From Winogradskyella immobilis (GTDB taxonomy: Bacteria; Bacteroidota; Bacteroidia; Flavobacteriales; Flavobacteriaceae), in the NCBI RefSeq assembly GCF_021887715.1, contig NZ_JAIQXX010000004.1, positions 62,001 through 126,000 of the forward strand: a stretch of DNA of 64,000 nt, in the 5' to 3' direction. Positions 63,544 to 64,000 of this stretch are shown piece after piece (within the stretch, counting starts at the first letter, position 1; each line of letters begins with the position of its first letter). Below the pieces are notes generated by a model. It saw nothing but the letters and a program-made list of their open reading frames with translations, made no database searches and was not told the origin of the DNA. The position numbers and the translations under genes are program-made.

Positions 63544-64000
63544 TTATTCTGCACTTATAACCTTATCTGTAATAGCATTTAAAGCTCCACTTACTTTGGC
63601 TAAAATATCATCCTTACCTTCTATTTGATGTCTGCTTTTAAGGTAAGATGGATCATTATATGCAATATTTACATTACCACTATCATTGACATAAACAATA
63701 ATTTTTTGAGGCAAATCAATACTTACAGTTTGGCTAGTTTGCATTAGAGGTGTTCCTAGTTTTGGATTACCAAATAATATAATACGTGTAGGATTAAGAT
63801 TTAAATCTACCGAAGCTGCATTTCTACTATGATCTAATTCTAAAATAATTTTAAGATTTGGGTTAGTATCAATGATAGATCTTAATTTGGTGTAAGTTGT
63901 ATCAAAGTCATAAGGACTTTCTTTAATAATTAAGCCGTTGTTTGTATCCATGTTTTTAGTATTACAAGAAGTTAATGTTATAATCATTAAACTGATAAAA
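63544..64000 (-). CDS. DUF302-domain lipoprotein (5' end cut off)
   Basis: At least 152 residues; the frame is open to the window edge ('FISLMIITLTSCN'), so the visible Met at 63987 is probably inside the lipoprotein signal and the true start lies beyond base 64000. Lipobox 'LTSC' is followed by a DUF302 fold: 'IIKESPYDFDTTYTKLRSII', 'TRIILFGNPKLGTPLMQ', 'SIDLPQKIIVYVNDSGNVNI' and 'YNDPSYLKSRH'. DUF302 proteins are small periplasmic or cytoplasmic proteins of unknown role. Confidence 0.8.
   Translation of the reverse strand, partial: FISLMIITLTSCNTKNMDTNNGLIIKESPYDFDTTYTKLRSIIDTNPNLKIILELDHSRNAASVDLNLNPTRIILFGNPKLGTPLMQTSQTVSIDLPQKIIVYVNDSGNVNIAYNDPSYLKSRHQIEGKDDILAKVSGALNAITDKVISAE

Noticed and set aside
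1-64000. CRISPR arrays, insertion sequences, prophage, tRNA and rRNA genes
   Set aside because: None seen: no regularly spaced long repeats, transposase or integrase motifs, or tRNA T-loop signatures.

Overview
The window looks like chromosome from a marine member of the Flavobacteriaceae (Bacteroidota). The evidence is low G+C; promoters of the Bacteroidota type (TTG, about 19 bases, TAnnTTTG); a C-terminal type IX secretion sorting domain; GLPGLI-family proteins; a DUF5686 protein; large outer-membrane barrels with carboxypeptidase-regulatory-like N-termini; and many secreted peptidases. The genus cannot be read from the sequence. No rRNA, tRNA, insertion sequence, prophage or CRISPR array was seen. 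Most of the window is ordinary chromosome with dense short operons.

Layout. 1-4030: end of a glycan-use locus, probably for laminarin (truncated sugar symporter, cytoplasmic GH17 glucanase, secreted two-domain binding protein). 4074-7972: small membrane protein, Kdo transferase waaA, sugar aminotransferase and galE, i.e. envelope sugar genes. 7993-10863: secreted amidohydrolase and M28 peptidase. 11005-22418: the most distinctive locus. On the minus strand lie a small exported protein, three GLPGLI proteins and two paralogous ~930-residue outer-membrane barrels. A divergent histidine kinase/response regulator pair faces them across 122 bases that carry three GTTAA repeats spaced exactly 10 bp apart. 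22496-30936: exported protein, deoxynucleoside kinase, AraC regulator, SnoaL-like protein, two small outer-membrane proteins, Na+/H+ antiporter and an S9 dipeptidyl peptidase. 31060-34658: lspA, fabD, an FAD dehydrogenase and an SRPBCC protein. 34660-39850: TlpA-like thioredoxin, an ABC permease fused to an M1 peptidase, and its ATPase. 40025-42607: thyA, a membrane-anchored 2TM-DHFR fusion and a lipoprotein-like Asp/Glu racemase. 42737-46955: a frameshifted nucleoside transporter, a bifunctional nuclease and etfBA. 47111-50672: pdhB and a DUF5686 protein. 50680-58671: an operon of secreted or membrane hydrolases including an M1 peptidase and a second thioredoxin-like protein. 58802-64000: soluble and membrane pyrophosphatases, metK behind a SAM-II riboswitch, and a DUF302 protein cut by the window edge.

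Best candidates for new biology: (1) the GLPGLI/barrel/two-component locus with its phased repeats, which reads as a self-regulated envelope system of unknown substrate; (2) a perfect 28-bp palindrome over the probable -33 region of etfBA; (3) a SAM-II riboswitch with an enlarged loop and a 10-nt segment that could pair exclusively with the aptamer core; (4) the 2TM-DHFR fusion joined at an 11-A run; (5) the M1-ABC fusion, with a 17-bp element shared upstream of its ATPase and the neighbouring thioredoxin gene. Functions come from reading motifs by eye; no database search was run.
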